Positions 19,227 through 27,996 of a DNA stretch of 64,000 bases are shown here, piece after piece (position 1 is the stretch's first letter; each line of letters begins with the position of its first letter). Source of the stretch: Rhodopirellula sp. SM50 (lineage in GTDB: Bacteria > Planctomycetota > Planctomycetia > Pirellulales > Pirellulaceae); NCBI RefSeq assembly GCF_002289565.1, contig NZ_NTFY01000033.1, forward strand, positions 62,001 through 126,000. Direction: 5' to 3'. The notes under the pieces were generated by a model, which was not told where the DNA came from, did no database searches, and was given only the letters and a program-made list of their open reading frames with translations. A program made the translations under genes and the position numbers.

Positions 19227-19733
19227 ATGAAGAAGCGGATCATCACCAACGCCGAGCAACAAGCCGCTCAACTTCCCGAGGACGGTTGGCTGGATCTGGC
19301 ACAGCTGGCCGACGTCGAAGTCACTTCAGAAGACCCCGCACACCCGATTGAGTCCGCGTTGCTGCCCGGACGAGGTTCGCTCTGGCGCGCCGCCGAACCT
19401 GGCGAACAGACCATCCGCCTGGTCTTCACCAGTCCCCAGCGCATCCAGCGGATCGCCTTGGAATTCTTTGAGCCGCAGATCGAGCGGACCCAGCAATTCG
19501 TCCTAAGCTGGTCCTCCGACGGCGGAGAGACCTACCGCGAGCTGGTCCGCCAACAATGGAACTTCAGCCCCCAAGGGGCGACACAAGAAACGGAAGACTA
19601 TCGAGTGGATTTGACCAACGTCACCACGCTCGAACTAAAGCTCACCCCCGACATCAGCGGCGGAGAAACTCGAGCCACGCTGTCTCGCTTGCGTCTTGCC
19701 TGTACTCCGTCAACAGCCGACGAAAAATCTTGA
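19227..19733 (+). CDS. Conserved-looking protein with F5/8-type-C-like beta fold
   Basis: A 168-residue soluble protein. The start at 19227 (MKKRIITNAEQQ) is preferred over the frame start at 19161, which would add an unlikely leader. The body has the pattern of a discoidin/F5-8-C-like sandwich: LWRAAEPGEQTIRLVFTSPQ, RIQRIALEFFEPQIERTQQF and LSWSSDGGETYRELV, in which a jelly-roll contacts ligands. No signal peptide is visible, so it may act inside the cell. It ends 76 bases before the tRNA gene. Function unknown; I offer the fold with moderate confidence. Confidence 0.6.
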   Translation: MKKRIITNAEQQAAQLPEDGWLDLAQLADVEVTSEDPAHPIESALLPGRGSLWRAAEPGEQTIRLVFTSPQRIQRIALEFFEPQIERTQQFVLSWSSDGGETYRELVRQQWNFSPQGATQETEDYRVDLTNVTTLELKLTPDISGGETRATLSRLRLACTPSTADEKS

Positions 19734-19809
19734 CGAATTGCGAACCCGCCGGCCTTGCAGGTGTCAAATTGGCAGGTTAAGTTCTCCCCAGACCGTCCAC
19801 GACGGCCCC

Positions 19810-19883
19810 GGGCGATTGGCTCAGTTGGTTAGAGCGCTGCTTTCACACGGCAGAGGTCACTGGTTCGAATCCAGTATCGCCCA
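19810..19883 (+). tRNA. tRNA-Val (CAC anticodon)
   Basis: The cloverleaf reads cleanly. The acceptor GGGCGAT pairs with ATCGCCC, followed by discriminator A. The D arm contains GCTCAGTTGGTTAGAGC, the anticodon arm is CTGCT-TTCACAC-GGCAG with anticodon CAC, and the T arm is CTGG-TTCGAAT-CCAG. The CCA end is not encoded. Its 3' half overlaps the antisense end of the adjacent recombinase gene, which fits use as an attachment site. Confidence 0.95.
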
Positions 19884-21216
19884 TCAGGTAGTGATTCCCC
19901 AAGCTATCCTCAACTATAAAAACCCCTGTTTTCCCGAGTGAAACAGGGGTTTTTCCGTTTGGCGGTTCCTGTCCAATAGCGCCAGCTAACCCCGAAATGC
20001 AACCACAGATGCAACCACGATTTGGGGTGTCCTCGGTCGCGTCCGCCTCCAACGGGTTGTCGATGGCGGACGCCTTACGGAATGCTTCTTCGGTCCGCAT
20101 GGCGTAGTGCTTCATCGCCACGGCCACGGTGTTGCCCAGCCACGACGCCACGTCCTTGGCGGGGAACTTGGCCATCAGTTCCGTCTCGCGTGATGCTCGC
20201 AAGTTCTGGAACAATCGGGGCCACGGTTTGTGGCCGGCCCTCTCGATGATCCTGGTGAACTGGGACCGCAAGTTCGCGGCGGACGATCGGTAGCGGTTGA
20301 CGACGTATTCCGAGCCGGGACCGTCCGGCGCACGATCCCATGCTGATTCCAGGTAGGGCCGCAGCTCTTTGAAGATCGGAACTTGGCGGACGCCACCGTC
20401 CGCATGGTGTTCGGTCTTGCTGGCGTGGACGATCATGCGGCCGGCCGGCAGATTCACGTCCATCCATTTCAGACGCAGCACCTCCGAAGGACAACGCAAA
20501 CCACCGAATCGAGCCAACGCCAAAATCGTCTTCCAATCCTCGTCACAGTACTTCATGCAATCCGTGATCACCGATTGTTCGACGAAGTATTGGCGGGCGG
20601 TGTTGCCGCCGGTCGTGGTCGGCAGCTCGTCGAACGGGTTGGAGTCGATCAGTCCACGTTTGACGGCCACAGCAAAAAACTGTTTCACCATCCCAGTTCG
20701 GCGGCGGACCGTATCCTCGGCCATGCTGGTTCGCTTCTGAATCGTGTCACGACGATTCCCCTTGGTCTTCAACCACGTGCGCCATTTTTGGGCGTCCGTG
20801 GCCGTCACATCACGCAACAGTTTTTTCTTGCCGAAATAGTCCAACAGGTTATCGCGTCCCTTCTCGTACGTTTTCAACGTCCCCGGCTTCACGTCCGTTC
20901 GTTCAGCGAAGTATTCGGTCAGCCATGCTGCGATCGTCAGGACACGGGCCTCGCGTTGAACCACGGATTCCACCAGTCCGCATCGGGCCATCTTGTTTCG
21001 CAGCTCATCGTTAATTCCCGCCAGCCAATTCGACGTGGCCAGTTCCGGCGGTTGTCCACGCGGAACCCGGCTCAACAGGTGTTCGACGTGTTCCTTGATC
21101 TCTTGCGCGGACCATTCCGGAATGTCGCCCAACCACATGCTTCGATTGCGCTTTTCGCAGTCCCGAAACTGCAAACGCCAGCCGTTTTTCGCGGCCTCAA
21201 ATCGTAGGCTTGCCAT
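19843..21216 (-). CDS. Tyrosine recombinase (integrase) overlapping tRNA-Val
   Basis: A phage-type site-specific recombinase, most likely the integrase of the accessory region. The start at 21216 (MASLRFEAAK) has GGGAG about 9 bases upstream; ATG 21246 is the alternative and the numbering here counts from it. A SAM-like N-terminal DNA-binding domain covers about residues 100-200. The catalytic core shows Arg251 (FGGLRCPSE), Lys277 (ASKTEHH), Arg350 (LFQNLRASRETE, where the usual His is Asn or Gln) and Tyr381 (AMKHYAM). Beyond residue about 430 the frame runs through the terminator at 19918-19954 and antisense through the tRNA, giving the tail MGDTGFEPVTSAV. This tail would differ in the excised form. 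Confidence 0.9.
   Translation of the reverse strand: MASLRFEAAKNGWRLQFRDCEKRNRSMWLGDIPEWSAQEIKEHVEHLLSRVPRGQPPELATSNWLAGINDELRNKMARCGLVESVVQREARVLTIAAWLTEYFAERTDVKPGTLKTYEKGRDNLLDYFGKKKLLRDVTATDAQKWRTWLKTKGNRRDTIQKRTSMAEDTVRRRTGMVKQFFAVAVKRGLIDSNPFDELPTTTGGNTARQYFVEQSVITDCMKYCDEDWKTILALARFGGLRCPSEVLRLKWMDVNLPAGRMIVHASKTEHHADGGVRQVPIFKELRPYLESAWDRAPDGPGSEYVVNRYRSSAANLRSQFTRIIERAGHKPWPRLFQNLRASRETELMAKFPAKDVASWLGNTVAVAMKHYAMRTEEAFRKASAIDNPLEADATEDTPNRGCICGCISGLAGAIGQEPPNGKTPVSLGKTGVFIVEDSLGNHYLMGDTGFEPVTSAV
19918..19954. terminator. Bidirectional intrinsic terminator
   Basis: AAAAACCCCTGTTT (19918-19931) and AAACAGGGGTTTTT (19941-19954) pair perfectly around a 9-base loop, with A and T runs on the outer sides. 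It fits termination behind the tRNA on the plus strand and, on the minus strand, would lie within the end of the recombinase frame. Confidence 0.85.
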
Positions 21217-21448
21217 CGATATCAACTCCCATTCGTTGAATCCCATGAAGTAAAGAACACCGCGGCGGGCCGGTTATGGGTGACCGGTTTTCGGGGATCA
21301 ACCTAGCCGCGGCAATTCAATTTTAATTGCCTCTCATATCGAAATGCAATCGCCTGGATGACCAAGACTAGGGAGGCAGGCGTGAATCGCTCCCACGGGA
21401 AATCGGTAGGCATACGCAGCGAAACGTTACAGCAAGAATAAGTTTGGT

Positions 21449-21790
21449 TTAGCCAGTCTTTTCACCAAGGACACAAACGATGGGCGACTTCCCTCGCCTA
21501 TTCGTCACCTCAAGCAGCCCAGCCTTTCTGAGCCTCTGCAGCGACCGGTACACTCTCCGTGTCGACAGCCTTAACTCTCCACGCCATCGTGGTGTGAAAT
21601 CGAACTCTGATCGTTTCAGGATTCTTTGAGCATTCAACACAAGCATCCATACCAATAAATCAAAATTGCCTCCAGATTGTTCTACAAAACGGTCTGCTTC
21701 ATCATGAGTCAGCATGAGAAACTTGGGCTTGCCTGTCCGAGCGGTCTTGTCAGTTAGGCTGACGTATTTCCCCCCTTCTCCCGCCATCAT
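21449..21790 (-). CDS. Small winged-helix DNA-binding protein
   Basis: A 113-residue protein. The start at 21790 (MMAGEGGKYV) is chosen for GAGGGAGA about 5 bases upstream. The N-terminal half has hydrophobic helices (FDLLVWMLVLNAQRIL). The C-terminal half reads as a winged helix: LSTRRVYRSLQRLRKAGLLE followed by a wing strand VTNRRGKSPIVCVLG. Such proteins on integrative elements act as replication initiators or regulators. It lies between the polymerase and the recombinase, in the same orientation. The gap 21217-21448 shows no gene. Confidence 0.65.
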   Translation of the reverse strand: MMAGEGGKYVSLTDKTARTGKPKFLMLTHDEADRFVEQSGGNFDLLVWMLVLNAQRILKRSEFDFTPRWRGELRLSTRRVYRSLQRLRKAGLLEVTNRRGKSPIVCVLGEKTG

Positions 21791-21856
21791 CGATCTCCCT
21801 CGATTGTCTAATTGTGTCACTGTAAGAAAAAAGAACTAAATAAAGAACAGACCCGT

Positions 21857-23701
21857 TCAACCAAAACTGGTTGAAGGTAAGACCTGTTCTGGTCGTCCGA
21901 AGCTACGCACACTGTCTGCTTCCAACTCGCTTAGAATCCCTGTCAATTGATCCCACATAGCTGAGCCACGCTCGTCGGAAAAGCGATTTGGCGATACTGT
22001 CGGTGGATCTACTCCCACCTTGAGGCGGGGGCCGCCAAGGATCAACGAACTGGCTTCTTCCATGCATTGCACGGTTGCGAGCCGCACGCTTTCTATTTCT
22101 TCGATCGGTGCTTGGACGAGCAATGCATCGTGAACGGGAGTGCAAACCTCGACCCCTCGCTCGATAGCCAAGCAGCACGCTACGCGTAGCATCTCGGCGC
22201 CGTGCGCCTGCATCATCCAGTTCGAAATCGACGTGGTGGTGTCTGCGCCGGTAACTTGCCATGTCCAGCCGAGACACGTTCGAAACTCTCCAACCAGTCG
22301 CGCATGGTCGATGACTTGCTGACGCCAGTCCCAGAACTTCCGATACGTGTAGCGGTGCTCTCGTAAGACGTAGGCGGCGGTCGATTCGGTCATGTCGCCG
22401 GCGCGGGCAACCGTCGGCGGTTGTGCGCCGTATAGGACGCCCAAACCCGCTGCTACTTTCAACTGGTTCCGGAGTTTCTTGTGCGACTTTTTCGTCGCAT
22501 AAGGCGGGACCAAACGGATCCGCTTACCGAATCCCAAATACGGGTCGTCGTTGGCGTAATCGGCGATCATACGTTCGTCGCCGGAGAAGTATGCCGCCTC
22601 ACCGTATTCCTGCCCGCTCCAGTCGCAGTAAAGCAGCGCGTAGCCGGGTGGCGGCTGAATGAGTGACCTAACCCAACATGCGGGGCCAAACACGCTGAGG
22701 GCGTTGCTAGGCGTGTTCCGGCCCGTCTTAGACCCGAACGGCGAGAGTAGGAATCGGTTTCTTCCATCGGATCCGATCCGCAGTTTGTCGAACAACCGAG
22801 TGCGCCGGACCGTTTGTAGAAACTCTTTCAACTGCATGATCGGCGGCACGTATTTCGCCCAGTCCGACAAGGTGTTCGAACTTGTGCTAAGTCGTCCCTC
22901 GGGTGTGCGCGGCCAACCGCCCAGTCCGTGAGACTCCAACCACGTAGCAAATTTTCGTTGGTCGATGTCTTTATCTCCAATAACGTCGAACTTGTCCCGG
23001 TTGCGTGCGACCAGTCGTTCCGTGATGTCGTTCCAGTTCGCCTTGAACCGTTCAGCTAATTCAGCATCGACCGGGATCCCTCGCCGCTCCATGGCAGCAA
23101 CCGCCGCCATATAGCGACCACGAAAGAGCGCTGGCGCCAACTCCACATGTGGCGACATTTTCGGCAACAAGTTTACCAACGCCGTAACGTCGGTTTCGCA
23201 ATAGTCCACGATGCTCCGTAGCTCGTGCGAGCTGTACGGACCGCCGCGCATGCACAGTTCCCGCATCTCATCCTTGTGACTGGCGGCAGCTGCGTCCGAC
23301 GTTAAGCCGAACGCAAACATGCACGCCAGGAGGGAATGTCGCTCACCGCTTTTCAATGCCAGCTTTTCAGCGGCGCTACGGGTTCGGTCGCGACCATTCG
23401 CTAACACCCGGAACTCGACCTGCAAATCCAGTATCCGCGCCGGGATCTCCCACTCCATCGCTATGTGGCAAGTGATCTCCGCCGCCGCGTAGTAGCTGAC
23501 GTACAGACTCCTGTCGTCCAGCGAAATCGGGCACCGTTTCGGATGCCGGTCCCACAACCGTTCGCGGACCGTCTCGCCTGATAGGATGTCCGTCGCCACC
23601 ATGCAAATCGGCTTTGGCGCGTCAGCTCCGGAAGCTCCGGTGAAGTATTCGAAGTCGACGCACCAAATCCGATCGTACAGACTTGCAAGTCGGTCGATCA
23701 T
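21857..23701 (-). CDS. Family A DNA polymerase with 3'-5' proofreading domain
   Basis: A 614-residue polymerase of the phage/plasmid type, without the 5' nuclease domain of cellular Pol I. Exonuclease motifs: DFE (Asp16, Glu18), an AAAEITC segment in place of the second motif's usual Asn/Asp, and YCETD (Tyr168, Asp172). Polymerase motifs: A, LLYCDWSGQEYGEA (Asp360); B, RNQLKVAAGLGVLYG (Arg411, Lys415, Tyr424); C, PVHDALLVQ (His524, Asp525). All catalytic aspartates are present, so the enzyme is probably active. Its ATG overlaps the end of the upstream gene by 4 bases, implying one transcript. It presumably copies the element after excision; no helicase or primase is seen nearby. Confidence 0.93.
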   Translation of the reverse strand: MIDRLASLYDRIWCVDFEYFTGASGADAPKPICMVATDILSGETVRERLWDRHPKRCPISLDDRSLYVSYYAAAEITCHIAMEWEIPARILDLQVEFRVLANGRDRTRSAAEKLALKSGERHSLLACMFAFGLTSDAAAASHKDEMRELCMRGGPYSSHELRSIVDYCETDVTALVNLLPKMSPHVELAPALFRGRYMAAVAAMERRGIPVDAELAERFKANWNDITERLVARNRDKFDVIGDKDIDQRKFATWLESHGLGGWPRTPEGRLSTSSNTLSDWAKYVPPIMQLKEFLQTVRRTRLFDKLRIGSDGRNRFLLSPFGSKTGRNTPSNALSVFGPACWVRSLIQPPPGYALLYCDWSGQEYGEAAYFSGDERMIADYANDDPYLGFGKRIRLVPPYATKKSHKKLRNQLKVAAGLGVLYGAQPPTVARAGDMTESTAAYVLREHRYTYRKFWDWRQQVIDHARLVGEFRTCLGWTWQVTGADTTTSISNWMMQAHGAEMLRVACCLAIERGVEVCTPVHDALLVQAPIEEIESVRLATVQCMEEASSLILGGPRLKVGVDPPTVSPNRFSDERGSAMWDQLTGILSELEADSVRSFGRPEQVLPSTSFG

Positions 23702-24549
23702 AAACCGAGCGCCTCTTTCACCGCGTCGTGCTCCATGTCCACAATGATCCTATCCTTACACGCAACTGCAATCGCTTTGTCGAAGTCAAACTTCGACCAG
23801 TCCGGCGCGTCATAGTCGGCAATGGGTTCTTCGTAGTCGTATCCGCCTCCAGATAAGTTCGCTACAGGTTTCAACCATTTGTCGATGGCGATCGCCGCCA
23901 GATTCAGCCGGGACCTCGCCCACTTATCGGCCGATTCATTTCGACCGTTGGGAATCTTTAGCTCCCAGATAAACGGATCTCCGTGCCGCACCACTCCGAG
24001 TACTAATAGTGCCTCGGTCAATCGCTGTTTTTCGGCGAGTACGTTGGCGACTTCGGTCCCTGGACGCACGTAGTACGACTTGGGCGACATGTCCCCGTCG
24101 AAAGTGTATTCAAACAAATACACGGGCCGACAATTCACGTAGGCCGACACGTCACTGCCGTCTCCAGTGTCAAACTTCATAACGCGGATGAACTTATCCT
24201 TGGGCGGCCTGGTCGCCGCTCGGATCGTCGTCATTTGCGTGCGAGTCTGGACCAGCGGAACCGGTGCCCAGAGCTCAGACAGGTTGTACGGATCAGGCCC
24301 TTCGCTGATGTCAGTGGATGTCGTATCTGACGTGGAACCATCCGTCGACATGTCCTCACTCGTTTGGGCATTCGGTCCGTCGCTTATCGATTCCTCGGAG
24401 GCAGGCATCTCTGCGTTGGTTTCGTCGGACGCTATCGTCGGCGTTCGATCGCTATCGTCCATCAAGTTTTTCGGATTATCAGCCGGTTTTTCCGTAGAGT
24501 TCCCCGGATTTTGTTCTGTCCCATTCGGCGGGATGGTAGAATCATCCAT
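23698..24549 (-). CDS. Unknown protein upstream of the element polymerase
   Basis: A 283-residue protein. The start at 24549 (MDDSTIPPNGTEQ) is chosen for AAGGAG about 8 bases upstream; the frame is open to 24753 but without a better site. Residues 1-110 are low-complexity and acidic (Ser, Thr, Asp, Glu, Pro), probably disordered. Residues about 115-283 are folded, with FIRVMKFDTGDGSDVSAYVN, VYLFEYTFDG and a C-terminal acidic helix. I do not recognise the family. The 4-base overlap with the polymerase gene suggests a partner in replication, for example a single-strand-binding or loading factor, but no motif proves this. Confidence 0.6.
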   Translation of the reverse strand: MDDSTIPPNGTEQNPGNSTEKPADNPKNLMDDSDRTPTIASDETNAEMPASEESISDGPNAQTSEDMSTDGSTSDTTSTDISEGPDPYNLSELWAPVPLVQTRTQMTTIRAATRPPKDKFIRVMKFDTGDGSDVSAYVNCRPVYLFEYTFDGDMSPKSYYVRPGTEVANVLAEKQRLTEALLVLGVVRHGDPFIWELKIPNGRNESADKWARSRLNLAAIAIDKWLKPVANLSGGGYDYEEPIADYDAPDWSKFDFDKAIAVACKDRIIVDMEHDAVKEALGL

Positions 24550-24759
24550 CAGTGTTTCTCCTTGTTGGTCGGCAGATGTTAGTGGCATCGCCGGCCGTTT
24601 TTTTTGTGTTTGAAACAGACCTGCTGACACAGTGTCCCCAGGTCGTCGTGTTGAAATTTGTCGATTGCGAATAGACACATCGCACAATCGGATTGGTAGC
24701 AAGTGTTTATACGGCGGTTTTGCGAATAGCTCGGACGCACGGCAGGCAAACATGTCACT

Positions 24760-25002
24760 TCAATCGGCCTGCGACGCATTGGCCAAATGCTGAATGACCG
24801 CATGCGGATCGAACAACACCTTGCGGCCGACACGGATCACCGGCAATTCGCGATCGCGCAGCATTGTGTCCAACTTTGGCACGCTCACGCCGATCACTTG
24901 TGACAGCTCATTTCGCGTCAGTAGGCGGCGACGGTTGGCCAGTCGATCCGCAACACGTTCGGCAACGGCGTTGGCAAGCGATTCAAGTTCAGCGGGTGTC
25001 AT
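24760..25002 (-). CDS. Excisionase-like helix-turn-helix protein
   Basis: An 80-residue protein of the MerR-like/HTH_17 excisionase type: LTRNELSQVIGVSVPKLDTM, then ELPVIRVGRKVLFDPHAVIQ with the typical wing and RVGRK turn. GAGGAAAGG precedes the ATG. Its ATG overlaps the stop of the next HTH gene by 4 bases, so the two are coupled. Proteins of this kind direct excision or control the integrase. Confidence 0.75.
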   Translation of the reverse strand: MTPAELESLANAVAERVADRLANRRRLLTRNELSQVIGVSVPKLDTMLRDRELPVIRVGRKVLFDPHAVIQHLANASQAD

Positions 25003-25319
25003 TGCCTTTCCTCCCTCTGCGTTGAATTCCAGGTTAGGTTGTCGCCGCTGTCACTTCCCTTGGAGTCTTGCTGGTCCGGCACCTTTGCGTTTAATTCCTG
25101 CGTTGCCGCAGGGCAACCGGCGGCGATCCAACGTTCGATTGCCGTTGCGTCCCACCGGATCAGACGCCCAACCTTCATCGGCTTCGGCATTTCGCTGCGG
25201 TCAGCCATGCGCTGGATTGTTCGTTGGGACACCTCCAACCGCGCAGCGATCGACCGAGCCGACAGTAGCTGAATCTCATTCAGGCCGTGTCGATTTCTTG
25301 GTACGGGTTCTTTAGCCAT
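24999..25319 (-). CDS. AlpA/HTH_17-family DNA-binding protein
   Basis: A 106-residue protein; the start at 25319 (MAKEPVPRNRHG) is chosen for AGAGGAA just upstream. The DNA-binding core is LLSARSIAARLEVSQRTIQR, followed by MKVGRLIRWDATAIERWIAA, the classic AlpA/excisionase winged fold. The Gln/Ser/Asp-rich tail is likely disordered. First gene of the minus-strand cluster that runs to the recombinase. The IS21-type element sits in the 190 bases upstream, so its promoter may be displaced. Confidence 0.75.
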   Translation of the reverse strand: MAKEPVPRNRHGLNEIQLLSARSIAARLEVSQRTIQRMADRSEMPKPMKVGRLIRWDATAIERWIAAGCPAATQELNAKVPDQQDSKGSDSGDNLTWNSTQREERQ

Positions 25320-25631
25320 TGAATTCCTCTTTTGTTTGTCGATCGGGTCAACACAAGTCAAGCCCCAGTGGGTCTTGTCGTCAGGCGAGATCGTACAGAC
25401 GCGAGTAACAGCAGTGCAAGAATTGCGCACTGCACAGTCGTGCGCAGGTTTCCTTCGAACCTGCATTCGTCAGTACACGATTCGTTGAACCGGAGCAGCT
25501 GACGAAATCCATGTCACGGGGCGCCCAAAAGGGACCAGTAATGGGCGCTTCAAAGTCCTCCACACTGTGAGGGGATTGGCCGAACTACCGTATCTCGTTT
25601 TGCATCCCGCGAAACGGAGAAATGGTATCCG

Positions 25632-27221
25632 GTGGCCAATCATTTAAGCGTGACTAAGTCCAATTCTATTAAGCAGTTACATCAACAGGGATTGTCTCAA
25701 AGGCAGATCGCTGCAGCAGTCGGTGTCGATCGCAAGACCGTCAGACGGCAATTGGCCGGTAACCCGGCAGACGCTGCCCCCAATTCGGATCCAAAAGGGA
25801 CCAGCGCGCCCACCGGGATTGCCGCCGGTGAACCGGTCACCGAGTTGGACAAGCAAAGCGAGCAGTTGGTGCCCTATTCGCCCAGCCAGTGCCAGCCATT
25901 TCGCCAGGCGATCGAGCAGATGCTCAGCGCAGGGTTGTCCGCTCAGCGTGTCTTCCAAGACTTGCAAACAGAGCACGCTTACCAGGGCAGCTACTACAGC
26001 GTCCGTCGATTCGTCAAGAAACTCCGCACCGAAAAACCCGAAGCGTTTCGCCGTCTCGAAGTCGAGCCAGGATTCGAAGCGCAAGTCGATTTTGGTACCG
26101 GTGCCCCGGTCATCGATGAGAACGGTCGACGACGGAAAACCCATGTACTGCGCGTCGTGCTGAGTCATTCACGAAAGGGGTATGCCGAAGTCGTCTACCG
26201 CCAAACCACCGATGAGTTCATCACCGCACTGGAGAACGCTTTCGTGGCCTTCGGTGGAGTGCCCAAGGTGATTGTGATCGACAACCTCAAGGCGGCTGTC
26301 AAGAATCCAGACTGGTACGACCCCGAGTTGGTTCCCAAGCTCCAGGCATTCGCCGATTACTACAACACCACCGTCTTGCCGACGCGTCCTTACACGCCAA
26401 GGCACAAAGGCAAGGTTGAGCGTGGCGTCGACTACGTCCAGGAGAACGCACTCAAAGGAAAGTCGTTCACGTCACTCTGTGAACAGAATGACTACCTTGC
26501 CAATTGGGAATCGAACGTCGCCGACAAACGCATTCACGGCACGACACAGAAGCAAGTCGGAACGCATTTCGAAACAACCGAAAAGCCGACATTGCAGCCG
26601 CTTCGGATCGATCGCTTTCCGAATTTCTATGAGGGTCGGCGCAAGGTCAGTCGCGATGGTCACGTGGCGGTGGAACGAGCCTACTACAGCGCGCCACCTG
26701 AATACGTTGGTTACTCCGTCTGGGTGCGTTGGGATTCGCGCACGGTTCGATTACTTGACAATGACTTGAAGCAGATCGCGATTTTCGCACGTAGCGTCGC
26801 CGGAAAGCACAACACAAATCCACAACATATAGCAAGCGAAAAAATCAATTCGATTGAGCGTGGGACGGGGTATTTACTGCGAAAAGCCTCGGCTATCGGC
26901 AATTTTAGCGCCCGCTGGAGTGAGGCCATGCTGGAGCAGCGTGGCATCACCGGACATCGCGTGCTGCACGGGCTGATCCAACTTGCGAACAAACATCGCT
27001 ACGACCAAATCGAACAGGCGTGCGACATCGCTTGGCGACACGGTGACTTCCACCTCCGAACGCTTCGGAGGTTGATCAAGCGCAAGGAAGCCGTCCAGCA
27101 ACTGATGCCATTCTTGGAAGATCATGAACTGATCCGTCCGTTGGCAAGCTATGACCAATTCGTACACGAGTGTGTGCAAAGGAACCTGTATCAATCTCAA
27201 GGAGGAAAGAGTGATGAATGA
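25632..27221 (+). CDS. istA: IS21-family DDE transposase IstA
   Basis: A 529-residue transposase starting at GTG 25632. The N-terminal helix-turn-helix is KQLHQQGLSQRQIAAAVGVD. An rve/DDE core follows with Asp153 (EAQVDFGTG), Asp217 (VIVIDNLKAAVK) and Glu263 (HKGKVERGVDY). It cuts and joins the ends of the element. The 3' end overlaps istB by 8 bases, and AGGAGG for istB lies inside it. The HTH-to-core linker (residues about 43-80) is encoded by DNA carrying an AAAAGGGACCA repeat. Confidence 0.93.
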   Translation: MANHLSVTKSNSIKQLHQQGLSQRQIAAAVGVDRKTVRRQLAGNPADAAPNSDPKGTSAPTGIAAGEPVTELDKQSEQLVPYSPSQCQPFRQAIEQMLSAGLSAQRVFQDLQTEHAYQGSYYSVRRFVKKLRTEKPEAFRRLEVEPGFEAQVDFGTGAPVIDENGRRRKTHVLRVVLSHSRKGYAEVVYRQTTDEFITALENAFVAFGGVPKVIVIDNLKAAVKNPDWYDPELVPKLQAFADYYNTTVLPTRPYTPRHKGKVERGVDYVQENALKGKSFTSLCEQNDYLANWESNVADKRIHGTTQKQVGTHFETTEKPTLQPLRIDRFPNFYEGRRKVSRDGHVAVERAYYSAPPEYVGYSVWVRWDSRTVRLLDNDLKQIAIFARSVAGKHNTNPQHIASEKINSIERGTGYLLRKASAIGNFSARWSEAMLEQRGITGHRVLHGLIQLANKHRYDQIEQACDIAWRHGDFHLRTLRRLIKRKEAVQQLMPFLEDHELIRPLASYDQFVHECVQRNLYQSQGGKSDE

Positions 27222-27996
27222 ATCATTGACCCGGACGCTTCGCGAACTTCGTTTGAGCGGCTTGGCCGAGACGCTGGAAGTGCGTCTGGCCGAAGCTGTC
27301 TCGAGCAAGCTGACGCACTTGGAGTTTTTAGAACTGGTGCTCGCAGACGAGTCACTTGTGCGTGGTGATCGACGTATCGCTCGGGGCGTCAAGCGAGCCG
27401 GCTTTCGCGATGTCCGTCGCTTGGAAGATTTTGATTTCTCCTTCAACAAAAGCATCGATCGAACGAGGATCTTCGATTTGGCCAGTGGGCACTTCCTGCG
27501 TCAATCACGTGACGTTCTGTTGTGCGGTCCTCCCGGTACTGGCAAAAGCCATCTCGCCCAAGCGATCGGGCATGCGGTGATCCGTAGTGGCGCATCGGTG
27601 TACTACCGGAGCATCTTTGATGTCGTACGTGACTTCCTGCACGACGAAGCGATCGGCGGTGAAGAGAAGGTGATGAATCGTTATCTCAAACCAGATCTGT
27701 TGATCATCGACGACATGGGAATGAAGCAGCTTCCCAAGCGAAGCGGCGAGTACCTGTTCGAGATCATCATGCGCCGCCACGAAGTCCGCAGCACCATGAT
27801 GACGAGTAATCGTCCCTTGGAAGATTGGGGCAAACTGATCGGTGATGTACCGAGCGCCAGCGCGATCCTCGATCGATTTTTGCAGTCGGCTGAGATCCTG
27901 AAAATCACGGGTCGGAGCTACCGCCTCGGAAAAGGTCCAGAAAGTTCAAAAGGGACCAAAGCGCCCACCGGCTCGGAAGCCAAAAAGAAGCCATAG
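27214..27996 (+). CDS. istB: IS21-family helper ATPase IstB
   Basis: A 260-residue DnaC-like AAA+ ATPase; the start at 27214 (MNESLTRTLREL) follows AAGGAGGAAAGAG. Walker A is GPPGTGKS (residues 105-112), Walker B LLIIDDMG (about 152-159), and the sensor region is STMMTSNRPLEDW. It helps IstA select targets. The C-terminal tail (GPESSKGTKAPTGSEAKKKP) is encoded by a copy of the terminal repeat and may be a late extension. Confidence 0.93.
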   Translation: MNESLTRTLRELRLSGLAETLEVRLAEAVSSKLTHLEFLELVLADESLVRGDRRIARGVKRAGFRDVRRLEDFDFSFNKSIDRTRIFDLASGHFLRQSRDVLLCGPPGTGKSHLAQAIGHAVIRSGASVYYRSIFDVVRDFLHDEAIGGEEKVMNRYLKPDLLIIDDMGMKQLPKRSGEYLFEIIMRRHEVRSTMMTSNRPLEDWGKLIGDVPSASAILDRFLQSAEILKITGRSYRLGKGPESSKGTKAPTGSEAKKKP

